Positions 55,005-63,767 of a stretch of DNA of 64,000 nt are shown here, piece by piece. A program made the position numbers and the translations under genes. This DNA is from Acidimicrobiaceae bacterium (GTDB taxonomy: Bacteria > Actinomycetota > Acidimicrobiia > Acidimicrobiales > Poriferisodalaceae), in the NCBI GenBank assembly GCA_905182565.1, contig CAJJCB010000022.1, forward strand, positions 62,001-126,000, in the 5' to 3' direction. The notes beneath the pieces are model-generated. The model saw only the letters and a program-made list of their open reading frames with translations, was not told where the DNA came from and did not search any database. Every line of letters begins with the position of its first letter. Position 1 is the first letter of the stretch.

Positions 55005-55955
55005 ATGATTAAAAGAATCTTAGTGTGTGGCGCAGGCGGATTTATAGGTAGTCACCTTGTCAACAAACTGGTCGAAGAAGGCTTCTATGTTCGCGGAGTA
55101 GACCTTAAAGAACCAGAATGGAGCAAATCTAAAGCGCAAGAATTTGTGCTAGCAGATCTTCGTGAACCAGATCAGGCTGCTAAGGCTTTAAGCGGCGGCT
55201 TCGATCATGTTTACCAACTAGCAGCCGATATGGGCGGCATGGGTTTCATACATTCAGCTGAAACTGAGATCATGAGAAACAGCATGCTTGTCAATCTGAA
55301 CGTCATAGACCAAGCAGCACGTAGCGGGGTCAAAAAATATTTTTTAGCTAGTTCAGTCTGCGTGTATCGTGACATGAAAATCGGAGAAGGCGAACTATCG
55401 GAAACAGATGCCTATCCAGCCAATCCTGACAATGAGTACGGCTGGGAGAAGCTCTACGCAGAAAGAGCAGTCCTGGCTTACGGCAGAGAATTTGGCATTT
55501 CTACACGTATTGCACGCTTCCAAAACTGTTACGGGCCAGAGGGAACCTGGATAGGTGGACGAGAGAAGGCCCCCGCAGCTCTTTGCCGTAAAGTCGCTGA
55601 AAGTACCAACAGTCAGATCGAAGCCTGGGGCGATGGCACTGCTGTACGCAGTTTTATATATGTAGCTGACCTAGTAGCTGGAATACGCAAGCTTATGGAA
55701 AGTGATATCCAAGAGCCAACTAACATCGGCACAAGAGAGTATGTGTCCGTCCAAGAACTTATCCAAATAGTTGCAAATGTAGCGAATAAACAAATCAAAC
55801 CACAATGGGTAAGCGGCCCTGTGGGGGTCCAAAGCCGGAATTTCTCAAATGACGTAATTGAGTCGACGGGTTTCAAACCGATCTATTCTCTAGCCGCCGG
55901 TCTAGCTCTAACCTACCCATGGGTAGAAGAGCAGTTACTTGCCTTTAATTCTTAA
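55005..55955 (+). CDS. NAD-dependent epimerase/dehydratase (GDP-mannose 3,5-epimerase-like)
   Basis: A 316-residue extended SDR. GAGGFIGSHL binds NAD, AADMGGMGFI and SSVCVY are features of GDP-mannose 3,5-epimerases, and the active site is YGWEKLYAE (Tyr-Lys pair). It probably converts a GDP- or UDP-sugar for cell-surface glycans. It overlaps the converging gene 55952 by 4 bp. Confidence 0.82.
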   Translation: MIKRILVCGAGGFIGSHLVNKLVEEGFYVRGVDLKEPEWSKSKAQEFVLADLREPDQAAKALSGGFDHVYQLAADMGGMGFIHSAETEIMRNSMLVNLNVIDQAARSGVKKYFLASSVCVYRDMKIGEGELSETDAYPANPDNEYGWEKLYAERAVLAYGREFGISTRIARFQNCYGPEGTWIGGREKAPAALCRKVAESTNSQIEAWGDGTAVRSFIYVADLVAGIRKLMESDIQEPTNIGTREYVSVQELIQIVANVANKQIKPQWVSGPVGVQSRNFSNDVIESTGFKPIYSLAAGLALTYPWVEEQLLAFNS

Positions 55956-56506
55956 ACTAAAGCGATCCGACAACCTACAGAAATTCTTTCAATATCAGCC
56001 CAAACGAGTTTGTTTGGCGATCCCCAAAGGAATGTAAAGGCTTCGTCTGCCGCGTCTGAGAATCCATGGCGATTCCTAAATTGGTACTGTCTACGCTTTT
56101 TTTGTGTACTCAGTCCTAAATGGTTCAGTCGTCCAGCCGTGTAGGTATCCCAAGCAACTCGCAATGGTAAATCTAATAAATCATCTTCCGGAGCATTTGC
56201 AAATCCAGGAGATCTTCGATCAATTATCCTCATCAACAAACGAGCGATTGTTTCAGATGTGCGCGTCTCTCCCAGATATCTTGGTCGTTGGGTATTTTCG
56301 AAGGCTCCACCATCGACAGCTAAAATTATCGGCTCGTAACTTTCTACTTTGCTTCGTCCCATCGAAGACGTTTCATCTATTCGTAACTTAATTTGCTCAT
56401 CACCTAGCTCCAATATTTGAGCTACCTCCGATGCTAAATTAGCAATTTTTTCAGCATCAAAAAAAACCATTTCAAAAGAGTTCGGTTCAATCTGGATTTC
56501 AGTCAT
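55952..56506 (-). CDS. Conserved hypothetical protein of the ferritin-like operon
   Basis: A 184-residue soluble protein that I do not recognise. It is acidic and shows DEAFTFLWGSP and AWDTYTAGRLNHLGLS. Its start overlaps the stop of the DUF455-type gene by one base (TAATG), so it is co-translated as the third member of the operon. Confidence 0.65.
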   Translation of the reverse strand: MTEIQIEPNSFEMVFFDAEKIANLASEVAQILELGDEQIKLRIDETSSMGRSKVESYEPIILAVDGGAFENTQRPRYLGETRTSETIARLLMRIIDRRSPGFANAPEDDLLDLPLRVAWDTYTAGRLNHLGLSTQKKRRQYQFRNRHGFSDAADEAFTFLWGSPNKLVWADIERISVGCRIALV

Positions 56507-57303
56507 TAATGAACTGTTTCCGCCGCCGCCTCACGGGACATTTGAGCGATATCATCGATTTCTTCGTCAGAAAAGCCAGCCAATTCCCGAAATCTTCGAG
56601 TTAGCTGAATAGGGTTTTCATCATCCTCACCACGAAATCCATTGAATGAGAACAAACGGTCGACTACTTTTTGAAATTCGAGTGCCTTCGTTAAGCGCTC
56701 TTTATCATTCAAAGTTAGTTCCCTCAACCAATCAGATCCCATCTTGACATGGGTTACTTCATCAGCCAGCATCCAATCTTCACAAAACTCGAGGACCGGA
56801 TCACCCGCAATACTACCGAACTCTTTCATAGTGTTGAAAACATCTATAGCAAGTCCTTCAAGGGCTCGGTTCACGCCCGTTAATCGCAAAACAGGGTCAG
56901 GGTTACAAGCCGCCTGATAGAGAAGCGTGTTTTCCGCAAATTCCCCTATCTCTGTTCCCATATGTTCCGCTAACGCAACTGATATTTCGCAGTGTCGTGC
57001 CTCATCCCAACATTGGCGAGCCATGTCTAGCTTCATAGCAAACGGAACATCGGTAGTGGTTTCAAAGTCGTAACAGGTACGCCCAGCACCTTCTAGGGCC
57101 TGGATTTCACCAACGAATATTCCGTGCATTAATGCACGCGCCCGATCGGGACCGTTGGGAAGATTAGGCGTCAACTTACTTAATTTCTCTCCTGTACTTC
57201 CGCCCACGCGTGCTCCGCGTGGATCGTTCATTCGGTCTTCGTTACTTTGTCGAACGAAACGCGAGTCGCGTGCCAATTCTTCAGCAGGGAAAATTTTCCG
57301 CAT
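56506..57303 (-). CDS. Ferritin-like protein (DUF455 type)
   Basis: A 265-residue helical protein of the ferritin-like superfamily. CWDEARHCEI and ADEVTHVKMG look like di-metal EARH/DExxH ligand pairs, and AACNPDPVLRLTGVNRALEG lies between them. It probably carries a diiron or Mn/Fe site. It overlaps the upstream gene by one base (TAATG). Substrate unknown. Confidence 0.75.
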   Translation of the reverse strand: MRKIFPAEELARDSRFVRQSNEDRMNDPRGARVGGSTGEKLSKLTPNLPNGPDRARALMHGIFVGEIQALEGAGRTCYDFETTTDVPFAMKLDMARQCWDEARHCEISVALAEHMGTEIGEFAENTLLYQAACNPDPVLRLTGVNRALEGLAIDVFNTMKEFGSIAGDPVLEFCEDWMLADEVTHVKMGSDWLRELTLNDKERLTKALEFQKVVDRLFSFNGFRGEDDENPIQLTRRFRELAGFSDEEIDDIAQMSREAAAETVH

Positions 57304-57959
57304 TATTTCTCCTCAGTAATATCGATGTAAGCATTCCCTATAGAGCCCTTACCTGCAATTCCGCCAGCAGCTAGCATCAATTTTTCTAGTCGAGCTTGGT
57401 GGGCAGTGGCACGTTCAATTTCTTCGTCAGTCTCAATGATAGATTTAAGCAACATCTCACCTTCACGCCAATCGTTCATTTCATCTTGTAAAACAAAATC
57501 GAGCATACGTATAGTTGGCATATCGGTCACTTCGCTCGTGCCGTTCCGGTGATAGGTGTAAGCAGCAATTTTATGCGGAAGAAGAACTCGATACGCTCCG
57601 ACGAGCTTTTCTATGGTCAAACCAGGTGCTTCTGGTTCACTCATCGCTTCCATGAAATCTACTAAATTTTCGTTTGGGGGAATAGCTAGTCGCTCTGGAT
57701 TCATTTCCCGAAGTTCGGGCAGTCGCTTATCAAATAGCTCTGCATGCCAGGCATGGTGATAACAATGAGTTCCCAGGCGAAGTTTCACATCAAGTTCGGG
57801 AACAGTAGCTATCCATCCCCCTAAAGTCTCAAAAAGTTTTGTCTCCACCCACTTGTAATTACCTACTCGACGGGCAGTCTCTTCGACATCGAAAAGCCCC
57901 GGCAGCACCCGCCTATCCCAGGGTGCGAACGGCTCTCGTGGACGTTTCACTTCGGCCAT
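57303..57959 (-). CDS. Ferritin-like protein, first gene of operon
   Basis: A 218-residue helical protein, apparently a second ferritin-like member: TARRVGNYKWVETKLFETLG and HCYHHAWHAELFDKRL give Glu and HxxE-type ligands. GGAAAGG lies 5 bases before the ATG. It heads the three-gene operon and is preceded at 58009 by a palindrome. A two-component diiron oxygenase is possible, but that is inference. Confidence 0.68.
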   Translation of the reverse strand: MAEVKRPREPFAPWDRRVLPGLFDVEETARRVGNYKWVETKLFETLGGWIATVPELDVKLRLGTHCYHHAWHAELFDKRLPELREMNPERLAIPPNENLVDFMEAMSEPEAPGLTIEKLVGAYRVLLPHKIAAYTYHRNGTSEVTDMPTIRMLDFVLQDEMNDWREGEMLLKSIIETDEEIERATAHQARLEKLMLAAGGIAGKGSIGNAYIDITEEK

Positions 57960-58008
57960 ATTTACCTTTCCTAAACGTCCACATAACGATAGGGTTCACA
58001 TTAAATTT

Positions 58009-58022
58009 AGTAAGACCTTACT
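58009..58022. promoter_or_regulatory. Candidate operator AGTAAG-AC-CTTACT
   Basis: A 6-bp inverted repeat with 2-base centre, 50 bases before the ferritin-like operon start. The position suits a repressor site in the promoter. Confidence 0.4.
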
Positions 58023-58051
58023 GGTCGCTCGTTTACATCTAAGTTTAATCG

Positions 58052-59734
58052 CTAACGGTACAAATTTGTTATCGGTAGCCGTCTATCTTTTCCAAAAGCT
58101 TTAGGGGTGATACGTGGGCCTGGAGGGGATTGGCGACGTTTGTACTCGGCTAGATCAACGAGCCTGGTGATACGAACCACTAATTCAGAGTCATAACCTT
58201 CAGCTACGAGTTGAGAGGCAGTTAGATCATCTTCGATGTACGCCTCAAGCATCGGATCTAAAATTTCATAGCTAGGCAGCGATTGCTCATCTGTTTGGTC
58301 AGGTCTCAACTCGGCCGACGGGGGTTTGGTTATGGAAGCTATAGGAATCCAGGGTATTCCAGATTCGTTATTTCTCCATTCACAAAGTTCATAGACCAAA
58401 AGTTTTGGGCAATCCTTAATAACTGCAAAACCTCCCGCAGTATCTCCGTAAAGAGTTGAGTAACCCACTGCTGTTTCACTTTTATTTCCGGTAGTTAGAA
58501 CTAACCACCCAAATTTATTCGACAGCGCCATCATCAGAACACCTCGGATCCGACTCTGTAAATTTTCCTCTGTTGTATCAGGCTCTTTTATTCCAAAAGC
58601 CGGGGTAAGGCTTTCAAGAAACGCTTGATGAGCCGGTTCAATAGGAATAGTTTGATAACTAATCCCCAAGTTATTCGCTAGTTCTGCGGCATCACTGCGC
58701 GAGCCCTCGCTGGAATAGCGAGATGGCATAGAAACACCGTGAACTCGATGGCTTCCGATTGCATCTACCGCAATCGCCGCCACCAAACTCGAATCTATTC
58801 CTCCTGATAATCCTACGACAACATCCGTAAAGCCATTTTTTTGCACATAGTCTCGAGTAGCTATTACAAGAGCACTCCACACTTCTGAAGAGCGATCCAA
58901 CGCCTGAAGTATCTTTGGTTCCTCTATCACTTGCGTTCGCTGAACTTCAGAAGAAATAAGGGTACGATTTATCAGGGTGTCTCTATCGTTTTTTTGCGTA
59001 ATCTCGATATCGATTAACGCCACTTCTTCAACGAATTTTTGCAAACGGCAAATCGTGTTGCCCTTCTCATCAACCACAAACGAACTACCGTCAAATATTA
59101 AATCATCCTGTCCACCAACCTGGTTTACATAAACCAATGGGATCTCAGACTCAACTGCTCTCGAACTCACAACCCGTTCACGGTTTTTTTGTTTCTTATA
59201 ATCATAAGGCGAGCTATTGAGGCTTATTCCTAATTCAGCGCCATCTGGAATCACCGAAAAATTCGGTTCACCATCTACCCATAGATCCTCACAAATAGAC
59301 AACGCTAAGAGAACACCATTGACCTCATACAAATCGCTAGACGCTTGACTAGCTTTGAAGTACCGAGCCTCATCGAAGACAGAGTAATTAGGCAGAAACT
59401 GCTTTCTGTAGATCCCCAAAATCTCACCATGTGCGCAAAGTGCTGCTGCGTTGTAGAGGTCTCCATCATGAAATTCTGGAAATCCAACTACCGCCACAGT
59501 TCGCGTTGTTTCTAGTGCTAATAGTTTTACGCATTTATATGCTTCTTCTACAAACTTCGGTTTTAGCAAGAGGTCTTCAGGGGGATACCCAGTGATCGTC
59601 AATTCACTAAAAACAGCAACATCTGCCGCATTATCTACTGCAGTATTGTAAGCGTCAAGAATTTTTTGTTTGTTCTCAATAAGGTCACCGACTCTTAAAT
59701 TGAGTTGGGCCATCGCCACCCGAATATTTCCCAC
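58052..59734 (-). CDS. nadE: Glutamine-dependent NAD+ synthetase
   Basis: A 560-residue NadE with two domains. The nitrilase-type glutaminase (about 1-260) has Glu in FSELTITGYPPEDLL, Lys in YRKQFLPNYSVFDE and Cys in SICEDLW. The synthetase domain (about 285-550) has the ATP loop GLSGGIDSSLVAAIA. It makes NAD+ from deamido-NAD+ with glutamine as nitrogen donor, next to the glutamine synthetase genes. Confidence 0.95.
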   Translation of the reverse strand: MGNIRVAMAQLNLRVGDLIENKQKILDAYNTAVDNAADVAVFSELTITGYPPEDLLLKPKFVEEAYKCVKLLALETTRTVAVVGFPEFHDGDLYNAAALCAHGEILGIYRKQFLPNYSVFDEARYFKASQASSDLYEVNGVLLALSICEDLWVDGEPNFSVIPDGAELGISLNSSPYDYKKQKNRERVVSSRAVESEIPLVYVNQVGGQDDLIFDGSSFVVDEKGNTICRLQKFVEEVALIDIEITQKNDRDTLINRTLISSEVQRTQVIEEPKILQALDRSSEVWSALVIATRDYVQKNGFTDVVVGLSGGIDSSLVAAIAVDAIGSHRVHGVSMPSRYSSEGSRSDAAELANNLGISYQTIPIEPAHQAFLESLTPAFGIKEPDTTEENLQSRIRGVLMMALSNKFGWLVLTTGNKSETAVGYSTLYGDTAGGFAVIKDCPKLLVYELCEWRNNESGIPWIPIASITKPPSAELRPDQTDEQSLPSYEILDPMLEAYIEDDLTASQLVAEGYDSELVVRITRLVDLAEYKRRQSPPGPRITPKAFGKDRRLPITNLYR

Positions 59735-59801
59735 CCTCTTGAGAGTAGGAGGACAACAACAACAACACTTGCCAGAAATAGAAAAGTCTCCCCTAAAATT
59801 T

Positions 59802-59839
59802 GTAAATGGGACAGAGAGCTAAGCCCCTGCCCCATTTAC
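59802..59839. terminator. Hairpin terminator after glnII
   Basis: GTAAATGGGACA pairs with TGCCCCATTTAC (one mismatch) around a 14-base loop. On the minus strand it follows the glnII stop; a T-rich tract (AAATTTTAGG) comes next. A T-run also exists on the plus side, so it may be bidirectional. Confidence 0.55.
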
Positions 59840-59881
59840 CCCCATAATATTTTTTTAAGGTTTGGAAAACTCTACAACCTT

Positions 59882-60895
59882 TTAAACAAGTGCTTCACAA
59901 CAAGTATTCGTCATCAAAGTCGCAACAACATAAGGATCCGCATTCGCATTCGGGCGGCGGTCTTCTATATAACCTTTTTGGTCTCGCGCTACTTGCCAAG
60001 GAATTCTGACAGAAGCTCCTCTGTCAGAAACTCCATAACTGAACTGATCATAACGTTGTGTCTCATGAGCACCGGTAAGACGATCCTCTATCCCAGCTCC
60101 ATAACCCAATAGGTGCTCTTCAGGTTTTCCAGGAGCACCCAGTGATTGAGCTGCTGTCTCAACAGCTGCATAACTTTCACGCATGGCTTTCGTCGAAAAG
60201 TTGGAATGCATACCAGCACCATTCCAGTCGCCTTTCATCGGCTTCGCATCGATACTTATTGCCACATCAAAGAGCTCTCCAGCTCGATACAACAAATACC
60301 TAGCCATCCAAAGCTGATCACCGACGCTGACAGTATCAACCGGCCCAATTTGGAACTCCCACTGCCCAGGCATAACTTCAGCATTTGTTCCGGAGATTTG
60401 CAGGCCAGCCTCGATACACCAAGTTGTGTGCAACTCAACTAATTCTCTACCTGAAATTTTTTCTGCGCCTACACCACAATAATAAGGTCCTTGAGCCGCT
60501 GGAAAACCACCTTCAGGAAACCCAGCAGGCCATCCAGTTACTGGGTCCAACATCGTGTACTCCTGCTCAAACCCGAACCATGGTTCCTGAGACCCGTATT
60601 TTTCGAGCGATTCACGAGCCGCTGCACGCGTATTTGTCGGGTGTGGCGAAAAATCGGCACTTAAAGCAACTTCGCAAAGAACAAGAACGTCGTTGCCACC
60701 ACGTATTGGGTCAGGACATTGAAAAACTGGTTGAAGAACAACATCAGAATTATCACCGGTGGCTTGATTCGTGCTTGAGCCGTCGTAGCCCCAAATACCT
60801 AATGCCTCGCCGTCGGCAACAACCTTGGTTTTTGATCGAAGTTGCACGGTTGGCTCTGTGCCATCAATCCATATGTATTCGGCCCTATAAACCAC
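59882..60895 (-). CDS. glnII: Glutamine synthetase type II
   Basis: A 337-residue GSII (eukaryote-like) enzyme. GIWGYDGSSTNQA, PWFGFEQEYT, the metal/ATP region SGTNAEVMPGQWEFQIGP, DWNGAGMHSNFSTK and RGASVRIPW all match. It joins ammonium to glutamate with ATP. GSII is regulated by transcription rather than adenylylation in actinobacteria. It is divergent from glnA, sharing a 281-base region. Confidence 0.94.
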   Translation of the reverse strand: MVYRAEYIWIDGTEPTVQLRSKTKVVADGEALGIWGYDGSSTNQATGDNSDVVLQPVFQCPDPIRGGNDVLVLCEVALSADFSPHPTNTRAAARESLEKYGSQEPWFGFEQEYTMLDPVTGWPAGFPEGGFPAAQGPYYCGVGAEKISGRELVELHTTWCIEAGLQISGTNAEVMPGQWEFQIGPVDTVSVGDQLWMARYLLYRAGELFDVAISIDAKPMKGDWNGAGMHSNFSTKAMRESYAAVETAAQSLGAPGKPEEHLLGYGAGIEDRLTGAHETQRYDQFSYGVSDRGASVRIPWQVARDQKGYIEDRRPNANADPYVVATLMTNTCCEALV

Positions 60896-61176
60896 TTTTT
60901 ACTCCTGAATCTAGAATGAATGAAGGGGGTATCAGATGCAAAACCTAACAATTTCCAATGAATTAAACGACATGCCTCAAACTTCTCTTCAGCCCAAAAC
61001 ACTAACCAGGAGTTGATTTCCCAACGTATCGTGCTTATGTGAACAGAATATGAATTTATTTAGTTCAGTAGCAGGTCTAGGCTGCTAACAGATCAAGAAT
61101 GGCCGAGAGAAACTAAACACATCTATTTAAAGGCACAAACCAGAAACAGCTGAGACACAAAGAACTGAGTAATTCC
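60896..61176. other. Divergent regulatory region between glnII and glnA
   Basis: A 281-base gap that should hold both promoters. I looked for the actinobacterial GlnR pattern (gTnAC-n6-GAAAC) and found GAAAC in GAGAGAAACTAAACAC near 61110, but no proper partner. No ORF or RNA gene of note. Confidence 0.4.
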
Positions 61177-62508
61177 ATGGAGAGACCCCAAGATTATGTG
61201 CTTCGAAGAGTCGAAGAAAGGGGCATCCGCATAGTTCGTCTTTGGTTTACTGACGTACAAGGTCAACTAAAATCATTCGCTATTTCTCCTGCTGAGCTCG
61301 AGTCAGCTTTCGAAGATGGAATGGTTTTCGATGGCTCATCGATAGATGGATTTTCGCGGATAAGAGAAGAAGACATGCTGGCAAGGCCCGACCCAACAAC
61401 CTTCGAATTAATGCGTTGGGGTAATAATGACGAAAATGCTGCACGGATGTTTTGTGACATTCAGCGAGCTGATGGAACTCCTTTTCCTGGTGACTCTCGT
61501 CACGTTCTCAGGCGCGTTATGGAACAAGCCAGAGTAAAAGGGTATACATTTTTTGCTGCACCCGAAATGGAATACTTTCTTTTTGAAGAAAACAGAAAAG
61601 GGAGCCCAATCCCGCTCGACAGAGGTAGCTACTTCGATCTAACCACTGCAGATATAGCTAGTGATATAAGAAGACACACACTTTCAAGTCTTGAGGCAAT
61701 GGGTATTTCAGTTGAATACTCGTTCCACGAAGATGCTCCGTCCCAGCACGAAATTGATCTTCGTTATACAGACGCGCTAATGATGGCTGACAACGTCATG
61801 ACTTTTCGTCTTATCGTGCGCGAAATAGCGCTTGAACACGGCGTCCATGCAACTTTTATGCCTAAACCCCTCGCAGGAGAACAGGGCTCAGGCATGCATA
61901 CACACTTATCCCTTTTCCGGGATGGAAAAAATGCTTTTTATGACCCAAATAGCCCAGATGGGCTTTCTGAGACAGCGAAACATTTCGTCGCAGGATTACT
62001 TCATCATGCGCGTGAGATAACAGCAGTCACTAATCAACTAGTTAATAGCTATAAACGTCTCATCACCGGGTATGAGGCACCGGTAAACGTTTCGTGGGCG
62101 AGATCAAACCGAGCCGCCTTGATCCGAATCCCGACTCCTCGAGCAGGATCAGGAGAAGACGCAACGCGCATTGAATACAGGGCACCAGATCCCGCTTGTA
62201 ACCCATATCTCGCATTCGCAGTTATTCTCGCTGCTGGCATGAAAGGCATCGAGATGGGTTACGAATTGCCGCTAGAAGCTCCCCCCTCAATGACCGGCTA
62301 CACAGAACACGGCGGCCTTATAGATCAAGATCAGCTTCCGCAATCACTGTCGGAGGCACTGGACGAAATGGAAAAAAGTGAACTCGTTGCAGAAACCTTA
62401 GGTGAACACTTATTTGGATGGTTTCTGCGAAACAAACGTCTTGAATGGGCCGAATATAAGACTCAAGTAACACCCTTCGAGCTTGACCGTTACTACTCGA
62501 GTTTGTGA
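61177..62508 (+). CDS. glnA: Glutamine synthetase type I
   Basis: A 443-residue GSI. MVFDGSSIDGFSRIREEDM, AAPEMEYFLFEE, KPLAGEQGSGMHTHLSLF and NPYLAFAVILAAGMKGIE are family marks. The region where GSI-beta has the adenylylated Tyr (NLYDLPPEE) is replaced by a GSI-alpha-like stretch (APPSMTGYTEHGG), so control by adenylylation is unlikely. The length also suits the alpha type. It is followed closely by the GlnR-like regulator. Confidence 0.92.
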   Translation: MERPQDYVLRRVEERGIRIVRLWFTDVQGQLKSFAISPAELESAFEDGMVFDGSSIDGFSRIREEDMLARPDPTTFELMRWGNNDENAARMFCDIQRADGTPFPGDSRHVLRRVMEQARVKGYTFFAAPEMEYFLFEENRKGSPIPLDRGSYFDLTTADIASDIRRHTLSSLEAMGISVEYSFHEDAPSQHEIDLRYTDALMMADNVMTFRLIVREIALEHGVHATFMPKPLAGEQGSGMHTHLSLFRDGKNAFYDPNSPDGLSETAKHFVAGLLHHAREITAVTNQLVNSYKRLITGYEAPVNVSWARSNRAALIRIPTPRAGSGEDATRIEYRAPDPACNPYLAFAVILAAGMKGIEMGYELPLEAPPSMTGYTEHGGLIDQDQLPQSLSEALDEMEKSELVAETLGEHLFGWFLRNKRLEWAEYKTQVTPFELDRYYSSL

Positions 62509-62522
62509 TCGGAGTTACCTCA

Positions 62523-63200
62523 ATGTCACCTGTAGCGCTCTATACCCCTGAGGCTTCTCCTGAATTGACTCAACTCCTAGATCTCGGTGGCCATATTTGG
62601 AAACGCATTGTTACTGAGAACGATGTTGTTGACCTAGAACCGGAGGAGGGTTGGGCTGGTGCCATCATCCAACTCGGAGAAGACCCGGAACGAGGATGGG
62701 CGATTATTCGGGCGCTTCGCAGAAAAGATGTTCCTACCGAACCAGTAATGCTTCTTATCAAAGGAAATCAGCTTCATGAGCTGCAATTGCGTGACGAACT
62801 CTTTGATGATTTCTGTTTAGACCCTTTTCATCCTAAAGAACTAGAAGCTCGCCTAACCCACTTATTTGCCAGCGAATTAGATATCAGTATTTCCGACCTC
62901 ATTGAATACGGTCCCTTAGTAATTAACCTCGAAACATACGAAGCCGTGGTCGAGGGCCAACCTCTCGATTTGACCTATATGGAATATGAACTACTTCGTT
63001 TCTTAGCAGTAGCTCCTGGTCGTGTGTTCACACGAGAAATCCTGCTTAACAGAGTTTGGGGCTACGAATACTATGGCGGAGCCAGAACTGTCGACGTTCA
63101 CGTACGCCGCTTGAGAGCCAAATTAGGTGAAGAGAACGCTAACTTGATTCAGACGGTTCGAAGTGTTGGTTACAGATTCGGAAAATCACGCTGGCAATAA
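62523..63200 (+). CDS. GlnR-like orphan response regulator (OmpR-type winged helix)
   Basis: A 225-residue protein with a degenerate receiver (about 1-115) and an OmpR/PhoB winged helix (about 130-222, with LTYMEYELLRFLAVAPGRVF, TVDVHVRRLRAKLG and TVRSVGYRF). In the receiver the normal phospho-acceptor stretch reads GAIIQLGEDPERG, with no Asp where it should be. ATG 62523 is chosen over GTG 62505, since GGAG lies 8 bases before it. No kinase is near. Context with glnA and glnII supports a nitrogen regulator such as GlnR. Confidence 0.82.
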   Translation: MSPVALYTPEASPELTQLLDLGGHIWKRIVTENDVVDLEPEEGWAGAIIQLGEDPERGWAIIRALRRKDVPTEPVMLLIKGNQLHELQLRDELFDDFCLDPFHPKELEARLTHLFASELDISISDLIEYGPLVINLETYEAVVEGQPLDLTYMEYELLRFLAVAPGRVFTREILLNRVWGYEYYGGARTVDVHVRRLRAKLGEENANLIQTVRSVGYRFGKSRWQ

Positions 63201-63228
63201 CACTTTTAGATGGGCAACCGATTGTTTC

Positions 63229-63420
63229 TTAATAGTTTGTCTCTACAAGGCTGCTTCCTTCATGTCGCTCTTCAGCATCACGTTTTAGCATCCCACCCAT
63301 TAACGCAGCCAGAGCCGCAAGGCTCATCGGTATTATAAATGGGCTTAGCAACAACAAAGCCGCCATTACTATTCCACCTGCCATGACATTGATAGTAGCG
63401 AATTCGTGAAGCGAAATCAT
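63229..63420 (-). CDS. Small membrane protein
   Basis: A 63-residue protein with one or two hydrophobic segments (GGIVMAALLLLSPFIIPM then SLAALAALMGGM) followed by a charged tail KRDAEERHEG. Not recognised. It converges with the regulator and is followed upstream by the selenoprotein candidate, with which it may be transcribed. Confidence 0.5.
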   Translation of the reverse strand: MISLHEFATINVMAGGIVMAALLLLSPFIIPMSLAALAALMGGMLKRDAEERHEGSSLVETNY

Positions 63421-63467
63421 GATCTGGCTCTAATCCGATACTGCACCTAAGCCAATAAGCGTTGTGT

Positions 63468-63767
63468 TCATTTGATCTCACTCGATGCAGCGTTGAAAAC
63501 CGCAACAATTTTTCGACCAGTTAAGCCTCTAGCTACTAACACCAATTCTCCAAACTGACTGTTCAAAAAAGGAGCAACTAATACCCTAATGCCGTCAATT
63601 TCATGGATTATGTAACCTGAAATATCTTTGCCCTTTCGTGCAATGTCGACCGACATTTGCGATGTTTCAGGACTTCAACCAGATGTTGGAGCTATCCAAT
63701 CGATAACTACCGCCTGGGTCCGGCGAGAGATCAAAGATTTTACTTTCGAGCTAACAGATACTTTCAT
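63468..63767 (-). CDS. Candidate selenoprotein, in-frame UGA at codon 31
   Basis: A 99-residue reading frame (with UGA read as Sec). The ATG at 63765-63767 has GAGG five to six bases upstream. The first 30 codons read MKVSVSSKVKSLISRR then TQAVVIDWIAPTSG; an in-frame UGA (63675-63677) follows, then 68 more codons in good protein style (GIRVLVAPFLNSQFGELVLV) to a normal stop at 63468. The downstream part starting at the Met at 63656 has no ribosome binding site. A hairpin with a GGUC loop follows the UGA, and selC is in the window. The fold is not recognised; a plain nonsense mutation or sequencing error is the alternative. Confidence 0.62.
63640..63660 (-). promoter_or_regulatory. SECIS-like hairpin after the in-frame UGA
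   Basis: On the minus strand GCAAAUGUC pairs with GACAUUGC (8 bp, one bulged A on the 5' side) around the loop GGUC. The loop lies 23 bases after the UGA. The E. coli fdhF element also has a GGUC loop, a 5' side bulge, and lies about 18 bases after its UGA. Confidence 0.6.

Noticed and set aside
61100-61125. GlnR box between glnII and glnA
   Set aside because: A GAAAC half is present but the partner half at the right spacing is missing.
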